Below, in pieces: positions 11,057 through 21,589 of a stretch of DNA of 64,000 bases. This stretch comes from Candidatus Ishikawaella capsulata Mpkobe (GTDB lineage Bacteria > Pseudomonadota > Gammaproteobacteria > Enterobacterales > Enterobacteriaceae). Below the pieces are notes generated by a model. That model saw only the letters and a list, made by a program, of their open reading frames with translations, made no database searches and had not been told where the DNA came from. Location: NCBI RefSeq assembly GCF_000828515.1, contig NZ_AP010872.1:505222-569221 (forward strand), in the 5' to 3' direction. How positions within the stretch are numbered: position 1 is the first letter of the stretch; each line of letters begins with the position of its first letter. Both the position numbers and the translations under genes were made by a program.

Positions 11057-11560
11057 TATGACATCTCTTCTTAAAAATGAGGTTATATTTTATATAATAA
11101 ATAATATGTATATTTACAATAAATATTATAAAATACATTTTTAAGCAATAAAATAAAAATTTTTCAAAAATTGTTGCTGTTATTGACCATAGTATAGTCT
11201 ATTAGCTCATTTATACTATCTAAAATATATTTATAATTATTTTATATTGTAATCACAAACATATATTCATATCAAATGATTAATTGATAAGTATAAGAAA
11301 TATGTTCAGTAATTAATATGAATTATAGATAATTTAATAAAATATTTTTGTTTTAATATTCACCTTTGTTACATCATTTTTTTTAACATATTACGACCTT
11401 ATACTTCTTCTATTCTTTCGGCAGCTATTTTAGCGATAATTTTTATAAAACTAAAAGGTGGCTATGTCAATTAGTCAATTTTTGGCATATTATATTCAAT
11501 ATTTCCCCCAAATAAAATAATAGTCTGTTTATTAAAGGGATATAAATTATCTAATGCATT
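11057..11560. other. Spacer between sufA and the ydiK remnant
   Basis: About 500 A+T-rich bases. It must contain the suf promoter (minus strand) and possibly the decayed start of the ydiK-like gene to its right. I see no open frame or clear control site. In E. coli the small RNA rprA lies in this interval, but I cannot recognise it here. Confidence 0.5.
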
Positions 11561-12155
11561 TGATATTCAGGTCAAAATTTAGCAAATTCTATTTCACCTT
11601 AGTCAATACTTAGCGAGTCGTGGCTTTATTATCAGCAAAAATACTTTTAGCTTTGCTATAAATGTTTGTATTATGCTTTGTATTTTATTCTTTTTCCTAA
11701 AAGATAGAGAATACTTATTAAAAGTAATTCTTAGAAGTATACATGTAAAAAACAGCTCATTCATGGTTTTTGCGGATGTTTCAATAGCTACTAAAGGAAC
11801 TTTGGTAAGAGGGATATTAGGAGGATTGGCTTTCTACCTTATGGGTTGGGTGCTATTGAAGCTAATGTTTTAGGGAAATTTCTCATGATGATCTCGCTAA
11901 TACCAGCAATAGAAACTCCTGGAATATTGATTCCCGCAGCTATTTACTTGTGGGCTATTGGTGGCTTATGTATGCCTATTTTATCCTACAATCCATAGTG
12001 GAGAATATTATGATTCCCCGTCTAGTAGGAAAAGATATTAAAATACCTATCTGGTACTTATTGCTACTGGGGAGTTAGTGTATATGGGATTATTATCGGT
12101 ACATTAATCGCTGCTATTTTTCTACGTTGTTGGCAATATTTTTATGATATATAAT
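11560..12155 (+). pseudogene. ydiK: Decayed AI-2E family membrane transporter, ydiK-like
   Basis: Pieces in different plus-strand frames follow the order of a YdiK/PerM-type membrane protein: FSFAINVCIMLCILFFFLK then DREYLLKVIL (aligning with the family stretch LMLLFSALLYWRGEQ), an open stretch 11673-11873 ending GGLAFYLMGWVLLKLMF, then IPAAIYLWAIG, then VENIMIPRLVGKDIKIP (compare LDNVIRPMLI in E. coli), then GTLIAAIFLR. At least two frame changes and in-frame stops separate them, and the N-terminal half is not recognisable. In E. coli ydiK is the divergent neighbour of sufA, exactly this position. The family match is my inference from short blocks. Confidence 0.7.
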
Positions 12156-12202
12156 ATCATTATCAATATATTACTAATATAGAGTAACATATTTTTTCAT
12201 TT

Positions 12203-12586
12203 CTAACTTTCCAAAATAACTGTTGCACAAGCATAATAACGTTCATCTGCTAATGTAACATGAATAGTTTTAACCCCTAATTCCTTTGCAATATCTGCAG
12301 CATTTGAAAAAAAATGTAAACCCGGCTTGCCTAATTTATTATTGTATACTTCACACTGATTGAAAGTAATTCCATTACTTATCCCCGTACCAAATGCTTT
12401 TAATGCAGCCTCTTTGACTGTAAAACGTTTTGCTAAAAATCGTACTTGGTTAGGATGATGCTTATTGTATTGTAACCATTCTCTTTGAGTAAGTATTCGA
12501 CGTGCTAAACGATTTCCTGAATGCTTAATAATATTAGAAATACGTGCAATTTCAATAATGTCCATTCCTAATCCAATAATAGCCAT
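12203..12586 (-). CDS. acpS: Holo-[acyl-carrier-protein] synthase
   Basis: Transfers the 4'-phosphopantetheine group from CoA to apo-ACP, which fatty acid synthesis needs. The 127-residue product has [12 protein letters not shown] at the N-terminus (metal-binding Asp) and the signature [14 protein letters not shown] near the middle. It abuts pdxJ upstream, sharing the base at 12586, so the pair is probably translated together. The order acpS-pdxJ-(recO)-era-rnc-lepB-lepA follows E. coli, with recO deleted. Confidence 0.97.
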   Translation of the reverse strand: MAIIGLGMDIIEIARISNIIKHSGNRLARRILTQREWLQYNKHHPNQVRFLAKRFTVKEAALKAFGTGISNGITFNQCEVYNNKLGKPGLHFFSNAADIAKELGVKTIHVTLADERYYACATVILES

Positions 12587-13317
12587 TAATCACGTGCTCT
12601 TTTTAAAAGATATTTCATTTTTTTGACCGCCTCAGATAATCCTTCTATTGTAGCGCAGCTTATAATAGAATGACCAATATTGAGTTCATTTATTTGTTTC
12701 ACGGATGCAATTTGTGTTACATTATGGTAATTAAGTCCATGACCAGCATTAACTTTCAAACCCAATTTAGCTGCATAATTAACAGCTTGACGTATACGTA
12801 AAAATTCATTATCTTGAACTATGTCATCTTTTGCTTCGGCATATTTACCGGTATGAATTTCTACACAAGTTGCTCCACTAGCAATAGAAGCGTCTATCTG
12901 ATTATAGTCAGCATCAATAAACAAAGAAACTAAAATTCCTTCCTCTTGTAGTTTTTTTACGGCATTATTAACTTTCTTTTTATTCAATAATATATTTAAT
13001 CCACCTTCAGTAGTTAATTCCTGCCTATTTTCTGGCACTAAGCAACATACATCAGGTTTAATATCACAAGCTATTTTAATCATTTCATCAGTAATCGCCA
13101 TTTCAAGGTTCATTTTTGTCTGTATAGTATCCCGTAAAATATATACATCTCTGTCTTTAATATGACGACGATCTTCACGTAAATGCAATGTTATACTATT
13201 TGCTCCTGATTGTTCAGCGATAAAAGCAGCGTGTACAGGATCAGGATAATTTTGGCCACGTGTGTTACGTATAGTAGCAATATGATCAATATTAACGCCT
13301 AATAAAATATTTGTCAT
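12586..13317 (-). CDS. pdxJ: Pyridoxine 5'-phosphate synthase
   Basis: Condenses 1-deoxyxylulose 5-phosphate with 3-amino-2-oxopropyl phosphate to give pyridoxine 5'-phosphate. I use the ATG complement of 13315-13317: it gives [17 protein letters not shown] at the N-terminus and 243 residues, exactly the E. coli length, and an AAAGAG site lies about 8 bases upstream; in-frame ATGs further upstream would add unmatched residues. Conserved blocks [15 protein letters not shown], the metal-free barrel motif [11 protein letters not shown] and [10 protein letters not shown] are present. Its product normally needs PdxH to become PLP, yet the local pdxH is a pseudogene. Confidence 0.96.
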   Translation of the reverse strand: MTNILLGVNIDHIATIRNTRGQNYPDPVHAAFIAEQSGANSITLHLREDRRHIKDRDVYILRDTIQTKMNLEMAITDEMIKIACDIKPDVCCLVPENRQELTTEGGLNILLNKKKVNNAVKKLQEEGILVSLFIDADYNQIDASIASGATCVEIHTGKYAEAKDDIVQDNEFLRIRQAVNYAAKLGLKVNAGHGLNYHNVTQIASVKQINELNIGHSIISCATIEGLSEAVKKMKYLLKRARD

Positions 13318-13447
13318 TTTATACTCTTTAGTCATTTTTATCACTCTAAAGCAAAAGATCGCTATTGTCGTTATTGATGATATCAATATTTAATAAGTAG
13401 GAAATAATGTAATTTATATTAAATAATTGGTAAATATTCTTTATAAT

Positions 13448-14356
13448 CTAGATATCTTCTATGTAGCCTAAATTACGTAATAAATATTTATTATTTCTCC
13501 ACCCTTCCTTAATTTTTACCCATAATTCAAGATCTATTTTTGAGAGAAATATTCTCTGTAAGCTATATTCAGCTTCAATCCTCACTTTCCTAATTTTATT
13601 ACCTTTACTACCAATAATTATTTTTTTTTGCCCTATTTTTTCTACAAAAATTATACTTTTGATATTATATATACCATAATCATTTTTTATAAATTTTTCG
13701 ATATTTACCGTTAAAGAATAAGGTAATTCAGCATTAAGAGAATGTATTAACTTTTCACGGATAATTTCTGAAGCAATAAAACATTCTGAACGATTACTAA
13801 CCTGATTTGAAGGAAAATGATGTTTTGAATGAGGAAGATACTGTTTTACAATATTAGATATTACATGAATATTTTTTTTTGTTATTGCAGAGATTGGAAC
13901 TATATCGATAAAATTAATTTTTTGACTAATATATTTAATATATGGAAGTAAAATATTTTTTTTTTTAATTTGATCTATTTTATTAATAGCTAGTATTATA
14001 GGAATTTTATTTTTCCTTAGATTATCAAGTGCGATATCATTATCTTTTGTCCATACTGTTCCATTTACCACAAAGATAATTAAATCTGCTTCTTTTATAG
14101 ATCTACTAGCTATCCTATTCATAAGACTATTAATTACATATTTGCTATTTACCTGAAAACCAGGAGTATCTAAATAAATTATTTGGTAGACATCCTCAGT
14201 ATGAATGCCCATAATACAGTGACGTGTAGTTTGTGGTTTATTAGAAGTAATAGAAATTTGCTTATCAAGTAACTGATTTAATAGTGTAGATTTACCAACA
14301 TTTGGTGGTCCAATAATTGCTACACAACCACAATAAGTAGTTTTTTCTGTTTTCAT
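13448..14356 (-). CDS. era: GTPase Era
   Basis: Essential GTPase that binds 16S rRNA and helps small-subunit assembly. G1 motif GPPNVGKST near residue 17, G3 DTPGF, G4 NKID, and a C-terminal KH domain with [13 protein letters not shown]. The 302-residue length matches E. coli (301). The start overlaps the end of rnc by 4 bases. recO, which follows era in E. coli, is gone; only about 130 bases separate era from pdxJ. Confidence 0.97.
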   Translation of the reverse strand: MKTEKTTYCGCVAIIGPPNVGKSTLLNQLLDKQISITSNKPQTTRHCIMGIHTEDVYQIIYLDTPGFQVNSKYVINSLMNRIASRSIKEADLIIFVVNGTVWTKDNDIALDNLRKNKIPIILAINKIDQIKKKNILLPYIKYISQKINFIDIVPISAITKKNIHVISNIVKQYLPHSKHHFPSNQVSNRSECFIASEIIREKLIHSLNAELPYSLTVNIEKFIKNDYGIYNIKSIIFVEKIGQKKIIIGSKGNKIRKVRIEAEYSLQRIFLSKIDLELWVKIKEGWRNNKYLLRNLGYIEDI

Positions 14357-15033
14357 TGAATTCCTAATTTATTTAATGCTTGCTCAGCAGCATGTTGCTC
14401 TGCTTGACGGCGACTTGGACCCACTCCTACTAGTGGTTTATCTAATCCACTGACATTACATATAATAGTAAACTCTTGATCATGAGCTTCACCTTCTACT
14501 TGATTGACAAAATAATAGGGCAATGGTAAATGACATGATTGTAAATATTCTTGCAAACGTGTCTTTGGATCTTTTTGTTTTTCACCAGGACTGATTTGTT
14601 CTAAACGCTTTTGATACCATTTTAGAATCAAATTCTCGACTATTTGTATACTACTATCAAGAAATATCCCACCTATTAGTGCTTCAATAGTATCGGCTAA
14701 AATCGATTCACGACTACATCCACCGCTTTTTAATTCACCAGGTCCAAGATATAGATATTCTCCTAAATCAAATTCTTTTGCTATTTTAGCTAATGTATGA
14801 CCACGTACCAAAGTTGCTCGCATTCTACTCATATCACCTTCATTGACGCAGGGAAAACGATGGTACAGAGCATTTGCTATAACATAATTAAGAATAGAAT
14901 CACCTAGAAATTCAAGACGCTCATTATGATGAATATTAGCGCTTCGGTGTGTAAGTGCCTGCTGTAATAATTCCAAATTAGAAAAAGTATAGCCTAACTT
15001 ATCATGAAGTTTAGCAATCTGTATAGATTTCAT
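14353..15033 (-). CDS. rnc: Ribonuclease III
   Basis: Double-strand-specific endoribonuclease that processes rRNA precursors. The catalytic signature [12 protein letters not shown] is at about residue 38, a second metal-binding element [14 protein letters not shown] at about 115, and a C-terminal dsRNA-binding domain starts with [11 protein letters not shown]. 226 residues is the E. coli length. It overlaps era by 4 bases and is preceded by about 100 bases after lepB. Confidence 0.97.
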   Translation of the reverse strand: MKSIQIAKLHDKLGYTFSNLELLQQALTHRSANIHHNERLEFLGDSILNYVIANALYHRFPCVNEGDMSRMRATLVRGHTLAKIAKEFDLGEYLYLGPGELKSGGCSRESILADTIEALIGGIFLDSSIQIVENLILKWYQKRLEQISPGEKQKDPKTRLQEYLQSCHLPLPYYFVNQVEGEAHDQEFTIICNVSGLDKPLVGVGPSRRQAEQHAAEQALNKLGIQ

Positions 15034-15136
15034 GTAATTCCAGTTTTTCTTTTGAAAAATATGATTTAAGAAAATTATTTATTAAATAACGACATATCTA
15101 ATAGCACATACATCACAAGTATGTAGTTAAATTTGG

Positions 15137-16072
15137 TTAATTAATATAACCGATGTGACTCAATCTAATACCGGTCGGCCATTTTCCTTCTTGTTTTTCA
15201 AAACTTAACCAAATTATAACAGCTTTACCAATTAAATTACCTTCAGGAACAAAACCCCAATAACGGCTGTCAGCACTATTATCTCGATTATCCCCCATCA
15301 TAAAATATTGGTCTTTAGGTACTAACCAAGAGCCTTCTTTTTGACCAGGTTGGTGATAATACATGTTTAATTGATTAGGTAACTTATCAATAAATAAGAT
15401 ATCATGACTAACATTATCTAATGTTTCCGTGCGCATCAGTAAACGATACCCTCCAAATATTTTTTTATTTTGTGGAACTTTATAAAATCTATCAGCAATT
15501 ATGTTATAATTAGCATTATTGAATACTTGAATGAAGTTACTGGATTGAATATTAGAATAATTTATAGGTAATTCTTTTTTGCTAATAATATTCTGAAGAT
15601 AATTTGGAGTTATTATTAGGACTTTTTTATTAACATCATAAGTAATTTTATCTCCTGGTAAGCCAATGATGCGTTTAATATAATATAATTTAGGGTTTGG
15701 AGGATATCTAAATACTACAATATCGCCCCGCTTTGGCGGTTTAATATGGATTAATTTTTTTAAAAATGGTATTTGAATATTATAAGAAAATTTTTTCACA
15801 AAAATGAAATCACCTATTAGCAATGTAGGCATCATAGAAGCAGACGGAATCCGAAATGGTTCACACACAAAAGAACGTAACAAAAAAACTATAGTTAACA
15901 TAGGAAATGCAGATCCTATAGTTTTACAATAGTTTAAGAGATGTTCTTTTTTACATATATTATTAGCATATTCTAGGTAATAATCATTATTAATTGATAA
16001 AATATTTATAAGACACATAATTACGCTGACTATTATTGCTATAATTAAAATTAAATTATACTTCTCACCCAT
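15137..16072 (-). CDS. lepB: Signal peptidase I
   Basis: Inner-membrane serine protease that cleaves signal peptides. Two hydrophobic segments are seen at residues 5-25 and 54-68. The catalytic serine is Ser79 in IPSASMMPT and the general-base lysine is Lys133 in YIKRIIGLPGD. Conserved box E MMGDNRDNSADSRYWGFVP is near the C-terminus. The product is 311 residues, a little shorter than E. coli LepB (324). It follows lepA after 9 bases. Retention implies that some proteins are still exported by Sec. Confidence 0.97.
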   Translation of the reverse strand: MGEKYNLILIIAIIVSVIMCLINILSINNDYYLEYANNICKKEHLLNYCKTIGSAFPMLTIVFLLRSFVCEPFRIPSASMMPTLLIGDFIFVKKFSYNIQIPFLKKLIHIKPPKRGDIVVFRYPPNPKLYYIKRIIGLPGDKITYDVNKKVLIITPNYLQNIISKKELPINYSNIQSSNFIQVFNNANYNIIADRFYKVPQNKKIFGGYRLLMRTETLDNVSHDILFIDKLPNQLNMYYHQPGQKEGSWLVPKDQYFMMGDNRDNSADSRYWGFVPEGNLIGKAVIIWLSFEKQEGKWPTGIRLSHIGYIN

Positions 16073-16081
16073 AATATTACC

Positions 16082-17881
16082 TTATTTTCTATCTTTATCA
16101 ATTTGTAAAATTGCCATAAATGCTTCTTGAGGCAATTTAACATTACCTATTTGTTTTATCCTTTTCTTACCCTCTTTTTGCTTTTTTAATAATTTTTTTT
16201 TGCGGCTTACATCACCGCCATAACATTTGGCAAGGACATTTTTACGAAGTTGTTTTATAGTTGAACGTGCTATAATGTGATGCCCAATGGCAGCTTGAAT
16301 TACAATATCAAATTGATGACGCGGAATTAGTTCTTTCATTTTATTGACTATTTCACGACCATAGTTTTGTGCACTTTTGCGATGTATAATAGATGCTAAG
16401 GCATCTACCGGTTCTGCATTAATGAGAATATCTACACGTACCATATCAGAACATTGGAAATACTTAAAGTTATATTGTAAAGAAGCATACCCTTTAGAAG
16501 TGGATTTAAGTGTGTCAAAAAAATTGACTACTAACTCAGCTAGAGGAATATCATATATTATAGATACATGATTTCCATGATAGATTATATCTCTTTGAAC
16601 ACCCCGCTTTTCCGTGCAAAGAGTAATTGCATTACCTATATATTTTTTAGGAAGTAAAATATTACATTCAGCGACTGGTTCACGTAGTTCTTTTATATTG
16701 TTTAATGGAGGTAATTTAGCAGGATTATCTACATAAAATATATCATTATTATTTGTTTGTATTTCATAAATTACTGTCGGAGCTGTAGTAATTAAATTTA
16801 AGTTATACTCTCTCTCTAAACGTTCTCGGATAATATCCATATGTAATAAACCCAGAAAGCCGCAGCGGAATCCCAATCCAAGCGCCATAGAACTTTCTGA
16901 TTCATAAAAAAAAGAAGCATCATTTAAACTGAGTTTGTTTAAAGCATCGCGGAAAGATTGATATTGTTCAGAATACATAGGAAAAATTCCAGCATATACC
17001 TGTGGTTTAATTTTTTTAAATCCTGGTAATGCTTTGTCTGCGCTATGATATGCTCCTGTTAAAGTATCCCCTACAGGAGCACCAAAAACATCTTTAATAG
17101 TACAAACTAACCAACCTACTTCACCACATATTAATTCTTTTTTATCTATTTGTTTTGGTGAAAAAATTCCTATACGCTCAACATTATAAATACATCCTGT
17201 ACTCATAACTTTTATTTTTTCACCTTTTTTTATAGTGCCATTTTTAATACGTATTAGACATATTACTCCTAGATAATTATCAAACCAAGAGTCGATAATT
17301 AACGCTTGTAATGGAGCGTTAGGATTTCCTTGAGGAGGAGGAATATCCCTGACTATTCTTTCTAACAATTCAATTACACCAATACCAGTTTTTGCAGAAC
17401 ACTGAATAGCATCACTTGCACTAATCCCGATAATATCTTCTATTTCTTGAGAGATGCGTTGGGGATCCCCAGAAGATAAATCTATTTTATTTAGGACAAT
17501 TAGTATTTCAAGATTTATATCCATAGCTGCATAGCAATTTGATAAGGTTTGCGCTTCTACCCCTTGAGTAACATCAACTAATAATAATGCTCCTTCACAG
17601 GCAGCTAAAGAACGAGAAACTTCATACGAAAAATCCACGTGGCCTGGAGTATCAATAAAATTTAATTGATACACTTCATTATTTTTTGCTTTATAATTTA
17701 GTGTTACACTGTGTGCTTTGATAGTAATTCCGCGTTCTCTCTCCAAATCCATAGAATCCAGTACTTGTGAAGCCATTTCTCGATGACTTAAGCCACCACA
17801 TATCTTAATAAATTGATCAGAAAGAGTTGATTTACCATGATCAATATGAGCAATAATAGAAAAATTTCTTATTTTATTCAT
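16082..17881 (-). CDS. lepA: Elongation factor 4 (LepA)
   Basis: Ribosome-associated translational GTPase linked to back-translocation and 30S biogenesis. GTP-binding motifs: AHIDHGKST near residue 11, DTPGHVDF, and NKIDL. The LepA-specific C-terminal domain is complete, including [18 protein letters not shown] and [15 protein letters not shown]. 599 residues equals the E. coli length. It is the first gene of a lepA-lepB unit, 120 bases from the divergent ung. Confidence 0.98.
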   Translation of the reverse strand: MNKIRNFSIIAHIDHGKSTLSDQFIKICGGLSHREMASQVLDSMDLERERGITIKAHSVTLNYKAKNNEVYQLNFIDTPGHVDFSYEVSRSLAACEGALLLVDVTQGVEAQTLSNCYAAMDINLEILIVLNKIDLSSGDPQRISQEIEDIIGISASDAIQCSAKTGIGVIELLERIVRDIPPPQGNPNAPLQALIIDSWFDNYLGVICLIRIKNGTIKKGEKIKVMSTGCIYNVERIGIFSPKQIDKKELICGEVGWLVCTIKDVFGAPVGDTLTGAYHSADKALPGFKKIKPQVYAGIFPMYSEQYQSFRDALNKLSLNDASFFYESESSMALGLGFRCGFLGLLHMDIIRERLEREYNLNLITTAPTVIYEIQTNNNDIFYVDNPAKLPPLNNIKELREPVAECNILLPKKYIGNAITLCTEKRGVQRDIIYHGNHVSIIYDIPLAELVVNFFDTLKSTSKGYASLQYNFKYFQCSDMVRVDILINAEPVDALASIIHRKSAQNYGREIVNKMKELIPRHQFDIVIQAAIGHHIIARSTIKQLRKNVLAKCYGGDVSRKKKLLKKQKEGKKRIKQIGNVKLPQEAFMAILQIDKDRK

Positions 17882-18022
17882 TGAATATGAATATGTTTAT
17901 TTAATTTATTAAATTTATAATATATATACATATCTATAATAATTCAATTATGGAATGAATAATTAACTTAATTTAGATTAAAAATTAGTTAATTAATAAC
18001 ATTGATAGTATTGCTATATAAA

Positions 18023-18709
18023 ATGAATCATGAAATAACATGGTATAACACATTAAATCCCGAAAGAAAAAAAAAGTATTTCATTAATATAATGGAATAT
18101 CTTGCTAAACAACGTGCAGCAGGAGTAACTATTTATCCTGCCTATAAAAATATATTTAAAGTTTTTACTTTAACCAAACTTCATGAAGTAAAAATAGTTA
18201 TATTAGGACAAGATCCTTATCATGGACAGAATCAAGCGCATGGTTTAGCTTTTTCAGTGCAACCTGGAATAGCTATACCACCATCGTTAGGAAATATATA
18301 TAAAGAATTAGAAAACGACATTTTAGGATTTCAAGTGCCGAATCATGGTTTTTTAGAGAGCTGGTCTCAACAAGGAGTTATGTTGCTTAATAGTGTATTA
18401 ACCGTCGAAGCAAAAAAAGCATTTTCTCATAAGAATTTGGGTTGGGAATTTTTTACTGATAAGGTTATTTCTGTTATTAACAATAATTGTAAAAAGGTAA
18501 TTTTTATGTTGTGGGGTTCTCATGCACAAAAAAAAAGTTACTTAATTGATGATAGCATTCATTACTTACTGAAAGCACCGCATCCTTCTCCTTTATCTGC
18601 ACATCGCGGGTTCTTAGGATGTCATCATTTTTCTCAAGCAAATAATATTTTGAAACAAATAGGTAAGCAACCCATAAACTGGATACCAAAATTACGAAAA
18701 ATACCATAA
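18023..18709 (+). CDS. ung: Uracil-DNA glycosylase
   Basis: Removes uracil from DNA to start base-excision repair. Motif A GQDPYHG contains the catalytic Asp and motif [10 protein letters not shown] the catalytic His. I choose the ATG at 18023 ([11 protein letters not shown]) because it aligns with E. coli Ung; an upstream in-frame codon would add seven unmatched residues. The ribosome site is weak. About 228 residues, as in E. coli. A hairpin overlaps its stop. Confidence 0.96.
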   Translation: MNHEITWYNTLNPERKKKYFINIMEYLAKQRAAGVTIYPAYKNIFKVFTLTKLHEVKIVILGQDPYHGQNQAHGLAFSVQPGIAIPPSLGNIYKELENDILGFQVPNHGFLESWSQQGVMLLNSVLTVEAKKAFSHKNLGWEFFTDKVISVINNNCKKVIFMLWGSHAQKKSYLIDDSIHYLLKAPHPSPLSAHRGFLGCHHFSQANNILKQIGKQPINWIPKLRKIP

Positions 18710-18739
18710 ACAGCCATTTTAGCATGAAATAGCTGTTTA
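18707..18739. terminator. Hairpin at the end of ung
   Basis: Inverted arms TAAACAGC (18707-18714) and GCTGTTTA (18732-18739) enclose a 17-base loop that can pair partly with itself. It starts at the ung stop codon and lies between the convergent ung and grpE genes. The T tract is imperfect (TTATTAATTT), so function as a terminator is likely but not certain. Confidence 0.55.
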
Positions 18740-18766
18740 TTAATTTAATCAAACAGATCTTTATCT

Positions 18767-19432
18767 TTAGGAGTTAATCTTTTTTTTTGCAACTATTACC
18801 ATAGCTGGACGTAATAAGCGTCCATTAAGTATATAACCGCGTTGCATAACTTGTACTATATAATTGTTTGCTACATTATCTTCATTAGATTCAATAACGG
18901 ACATTGCTTGATGTACATCTGGATTAAAAGGGATATTTATATCATTAATAATTTTAACTCCAAATTTACTGATAACCTTCAGTAAGGATTTTAATGTTAA
19001 ATCAATGCCTGTAATCATATTGGACAACGCAGTATTTTCTTTATTAGCTGCTTCTAAGGCTGATTCTAAACTATCTATTACTGGAAGTAATTCATTCGTA
19101 AAATCTTCTAATGCAAATTTATGTGCTTTTTCAATATCTATTGAAGTACGACGACGAATATTTTCTATTTCTGCTTGTGCTCTCAATCTTGTATCACGTA
19201 AATCATTTTGTAGTTGAGTTAATTGTTTTTCTAAAGCAGCTATACGTGTATCATATATTTCGTCTAATTTACTATCAATAGTATCACTACAATGAAATAT
19301 TGGTTTTTCATCATGACATTTAATTTTTTCTTTTGGATTAGATGACGATTTTTCATTGGCATCTTGCAGATCTTGTTGTATATAGTCTCCAGACGTTTGT
19401 TTGCTCTTTACATATGGTTCTTTGTTACTCAT
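18767..19432 (-). CDS. grpE: Nucleotide exchange factor GrpE
   Basis: Releases ADP from DnaK in the Hsp70 chaperone cycle. Start is the ATG complement of 19430-19432, with GGAG about 7 bases upstream; earlier in-frame ATGs lack support. A Lys/Ser-rich variable N-terminus is followed by a long helix ([17 protein letters not shown]), then the conserved block [20 protein letters not shown] and the beta domain ending in [20 protein letters not shown]. About 221 residues (E. coli 197); the extra length is in the variable N-terminus. A sigma-32 type promoter lies upstream. Confidence 0.96.
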   Translation of the reverse strand: MSNKEPYVKSKQTSGDYIQQDLQDANEKSSSNPKEKIKCHDEKPIFHCSDTIDSKLDEIYDTRIAALEKQLTQLQNDLRDTRLRAQAEIENIRRRTSIDIEKAHKFALEDFTNELLPVIDSLESALEAANKENTALSNMITGIDLTLKSLLKVISKFGVKIINDINIPFNPDVHQAMSVIESNEDNVANNYIVQVMQRGYILNGRLLRPAMVIVAKKKINS

Positions 19433-19478
19433 GAATGTGCTCCACATTGAATGCAATTAGTATCAGTAACAGATCACT

Positions 19479-19505
19479 ATGGGGATATTTTGTACGTTAT
19501 TCAAG
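19479..19505 (-). promoter_or_regulatory. Sigma-32 (heat-shock) type promoter of grpE
   Basis: On the minus strand the spacer reads CTTGAA (19505-19500), 15 bases, then CCCCAT (19484-19479) followed by AG. This matches the RpoH consensus CTTGAA-N13 to 17-CCCCAT almost perfectly, and is set about 45 bases upstream of the grpE start codon. In E. coli grpE is a classical RpoH gene. The runs of C stand out in a region of about 70% A+T, so chance is unlikely. Confidence 0.85.
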
Positions 19506-19569
19506 GTAATATATCATATTATTTACTATAATAATTTTACTTTATTAAAGTCAAGGAGATATACTTGAT

Positions 19570-20466
19570 ATGCAGAGATATTTTCACTGTATTGGTATAG
19601 TTGGTAATACTAATCATCCTCATATATTAGAGACACATGCAATGCTGTATAATTGGCTTAAAGCTAGTAGATATGAAGTGATTGTAGAAAAAAAAATAGC
19701 TGATCTCTTATCATTAAAAAATACAAAACATCATACATTAGAGGATATTGGAAAATATGCTGATTTGGCTATAGTAGTAGGTGGTGATGGCAATATGTTG
19801 GGAGCCGCACGTGTATTAGCATATCATGATATTAAAGTCATAGGAGTTAATCGAGGAAACCTTGGTTTTTTAACGGATATTAATCCGAATAATATGAAAC
19901 AACAGCTAAATGATGTTTTAAACGGACATTTTTATCTAGAAAGGCGCTTTTTATTAGAAGTGCAATTATATAAAAGTGAAGATCTAAAGGATCTTGGTAG
20001 AGCTGTTAATGAAGTAATAATACATTCAGGTAAAATAGCTCATATGATAGAATTTGAAGTGTATATAGATGATATTTTTGCTTTTTCACAACGTTCTGAT
20101 GGTTTAATTATTTCTACACCTACTGGATCAACTGCTTATTCATTCTCTGCTGGAGGTCCAATTTTAACTCCTTCATTAAATGCGATTTCTTTAGTTCCTA
20201 TGTTCCCACATACTTTATCATCGAGAGTATTAGTGATAGGTAGTCAGAGTAGGATTCGCTTACGTTTTTCTTCATTATGTAGTAATCTAAAAATTAGCTG
20301 TGATAGTCAAATTACGATACCGATTGATAAAGATGAAGAAGTATTAATTCACCAGAGTGAGCATTTTTTAAACTTAATACATCCTAAAAATTATGATTAT
20401 TTTCATACTTTAAGCTCTAAATTAGGATGGGCTAAAAATATACCATATAAGTATAAAAATCAATAA
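19570..20466 (+). CDS. nadK: NAD kinase
   Basis: Phosphorylates NAD to NADP. The family motif GGDGNMLG is near residue 74, followed by [34 protein letters not shown] and the glycine-rich [20 protein letters not shown]. 298 residues, slightly longer than E. coli (292). A good AGGAG lies about 10 bases ahead of the ATG. Divergent from grpE as in E. coli; recN, which follows in E. coli, is deleted. Confidence 0.97.
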   Translation: MQRYFHCIGIVGNTNHPHILETHAMLYNWLKASRYEVIVEKKIADLLSLKNTKHHTLEDIGKYADLAIVVGGDGNMLGAARVLAYHDIKVIGVNRGNLGFLTDINPNNMKQQLNDVLNGHFYLERRFLLEVQLYKSEDLKDLGRAVNEVIIHSGKIAHMIEFEVYIDDIFAFSQRSDGLIISTPTGSTAYSFSAGGPILTPSLNAISLVPMFPHTLSSRVLVIGSQSRIRLRFSSLCSNLKISCDSQITIPIDKDEEVLIHQSEHFLNLIHPKNYDYFHTLSSKLGWAKNIPYKYKNQ

Positions 20467-20479
20467 CATACCTCCATAT

Positions 20480-20690
20480 CTGTCTTCTACTCTACTACAT
20501 ATAGAGTTCAAACTGTATTAATATTAGATATTATGTTAAAATCCTGTAATAGAGAGATCTATTTTCCAAAATAGTCCTATGGTAAATCATAGATACTTTT
20601 ATTTGCATTCAATTCAAGAACGACATGTAAATAAGGCATCATATGACGATTTTGAACACAAAATACACCTTAACTGAAAAGGAAAAATAT
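20480..20690 (+). pseudogene. bamE: Probable decayed bamE (outer-membrane assembly lipoprotein)
   Basis: The plus strand here has one stretch that resembles the second half of BamE: SPMVNHRYFYLHSIQERHVN aligns with the family block PLMSDPFGTNTWFYVFRQQ, and, after a few residues, EHKIHLN, a stop, and KGKIFVYI align with TLTLTFNSSGVLTNI. The first half is weaker. Position supports it: in E. coli bamE lies between recN and the convergent ratB, exactly here. The similarity is low, so treat this as likely rather than proven. Confidence 0.4.
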
Positions 20691-20699
20691 TTGTTTACA

Positions 20700-20972
20700 T
20701 TATTTATAATTCCGATAACGTAATTCTCTGGGATGAGAGATTATTGGGCGATAAATTTCTACGCGATCTTTATCTGATAAAATTTTATTTAATTCTACTA
20801 ACTTGCCATAAATCCCAAATTTATTAGTATAAAAATTTATTTCAGGATGTACATTTAATATGCCAGATGCCTGAATTGCATCTTTTACAATGCTTCCTTT
20901 TGTTAATTTAACTTTACTTATATATTGTTTTTCAGATAATGCATAAACTACTTCTACTAAAATATCACACAT
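20700..20972 (-). CDS. ratB: RnfH/RatB family protein
   Basis: A 90-residue protein of the RnfH (UPF0125) family with a ubiquitin-like fold. It shares the family start (ILVEVVYALSEKQYI), LTKGSIVKDAIQASGIL, and the KFGIYGKLVELNKIL segment, ending with DRVEIYRPI. The biochemical role is not established. In E. coli it is paired with ratA next to smpB; ratA is absent here and smpB follows divergently. The intact frame and conserved core suggest it is under selection. Confidence 0.88.
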   Translation of the reverse strand: MCDILVEVVYALSEKQYISKVKLTKGSIVKDAIQASGILNVHPEINFYTNKFGIYGKLVELNKILSDKDRVEIYRPIISHPRELRYRNYK

Positions 20973-21061
20973 AAGAATTTATTTTTAATATTTAAGAATA
21001 ATAGTTCACTATAAACTATAGTGTTATAAAATGCAGTTTTTTAATAAAAATTAATAGTAAT

Positions 21062-21544
21062 ATGATAAATAAAAGAAAAGATAACATACCTTCCAGTATT
21101 ATTACTAAAAATAAAGGTGCATATTATAAATATAATATTGAGAAGGAGTTAATAGCTGGAATTGTTTTAGAAGGATGGGAAGTGAAAGCCATTCGTGCAG
21201 GAAAAATAAATATTACAGATAGTTATATTTCACTTCAAAAAGGTGAGGCTTATCTCTTTGGAGCTACATTTCAACCTTTAGCTATGGCATCATCACATAT
21301 CATCTGTGAAGCAGTACGTCCTCGTAAATTATTACTTAATCGACAAGAAATAAAGCTAATATACAATTACATTAATCGAGATGGTTATACCTCTATCCCA
21401 CTTTCACTTTACTGGAAAAATGCATGGTGTAAAATTACAATAGGTATTGCTCGAGGAAAAAAATATCATGATAAACGTTCCACTATAAAAAAAAGAGAAT
21501 GGGAAGTATATAAAAAACGTCTCTTAAAAAAACAAAAATATTAA
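21062..21544 (+). CDS. smpB: SsrA-binding protein SmpB
   Basis: Binds tmRNA and brings it to stalled ribosomes. The 160-residue product has the oligonucleotide-binding barrel with KGAYYKYNIEKELIAGIVL, EGWEVKAIRAGKINI and RPRKLLLNRQE, and the C-terminal basic tail GRKYHDKRSTIKKREWE-type sequence (here GKKYHDKRST). It is 45 bases upstream of the tmRNA gene, as in E. coli. Confidence 0.97.
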   Translation: MINKRKDNIPSSIITKNKGAYYKYNIEKELIAGIVLEGWEVKAIRAGKINITDSYISLQKGEAYLFGATFQPLAMASSHIICEAVRPRKLLLNRQEIKLIYNYINRDGYTSIPLSLYWKNAWCKITIGIARGKKYHDKRSTIKKREWEVYKKRLLKKQKY

Positions 21545-21551
21545 ATTAATA

Positions 21552-21580
21552 TTGCATTGTAAGATATATTCTCCTATAAT
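21552..21580 (+). promoter_or_regulatory. Sigma-70 promoter of the tmRNA gene
   Basis: TTGCAT at 21552-21557 and TATAAT at 21575-21580 are separated by 17 bases, an almost ideal spacing. The mature tmRNA 5' end at 21590 lies 9 bases after the -10 hexamer. This is the best sigma-70 promoter I can see in the window. Confidence 0.8.
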
Positions 21581-21589
21581 TTAACCGTT

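Noticed and set aside
11673-11873. 67-codon open frame as an independent small membrane protein
   Set aside because: It aligns with an internal part of a YdiK-type transporter whose other pieces lie in neighbouring frames, so it is a pseudogene fragment.
18504-18752. 82-codon hydrophobic frame antisense to the end of ung
   Set aside because: It overlaps the conserved C-terminal motif of ung on the opposite strand and resembles no family I know; it is a shadow frame.
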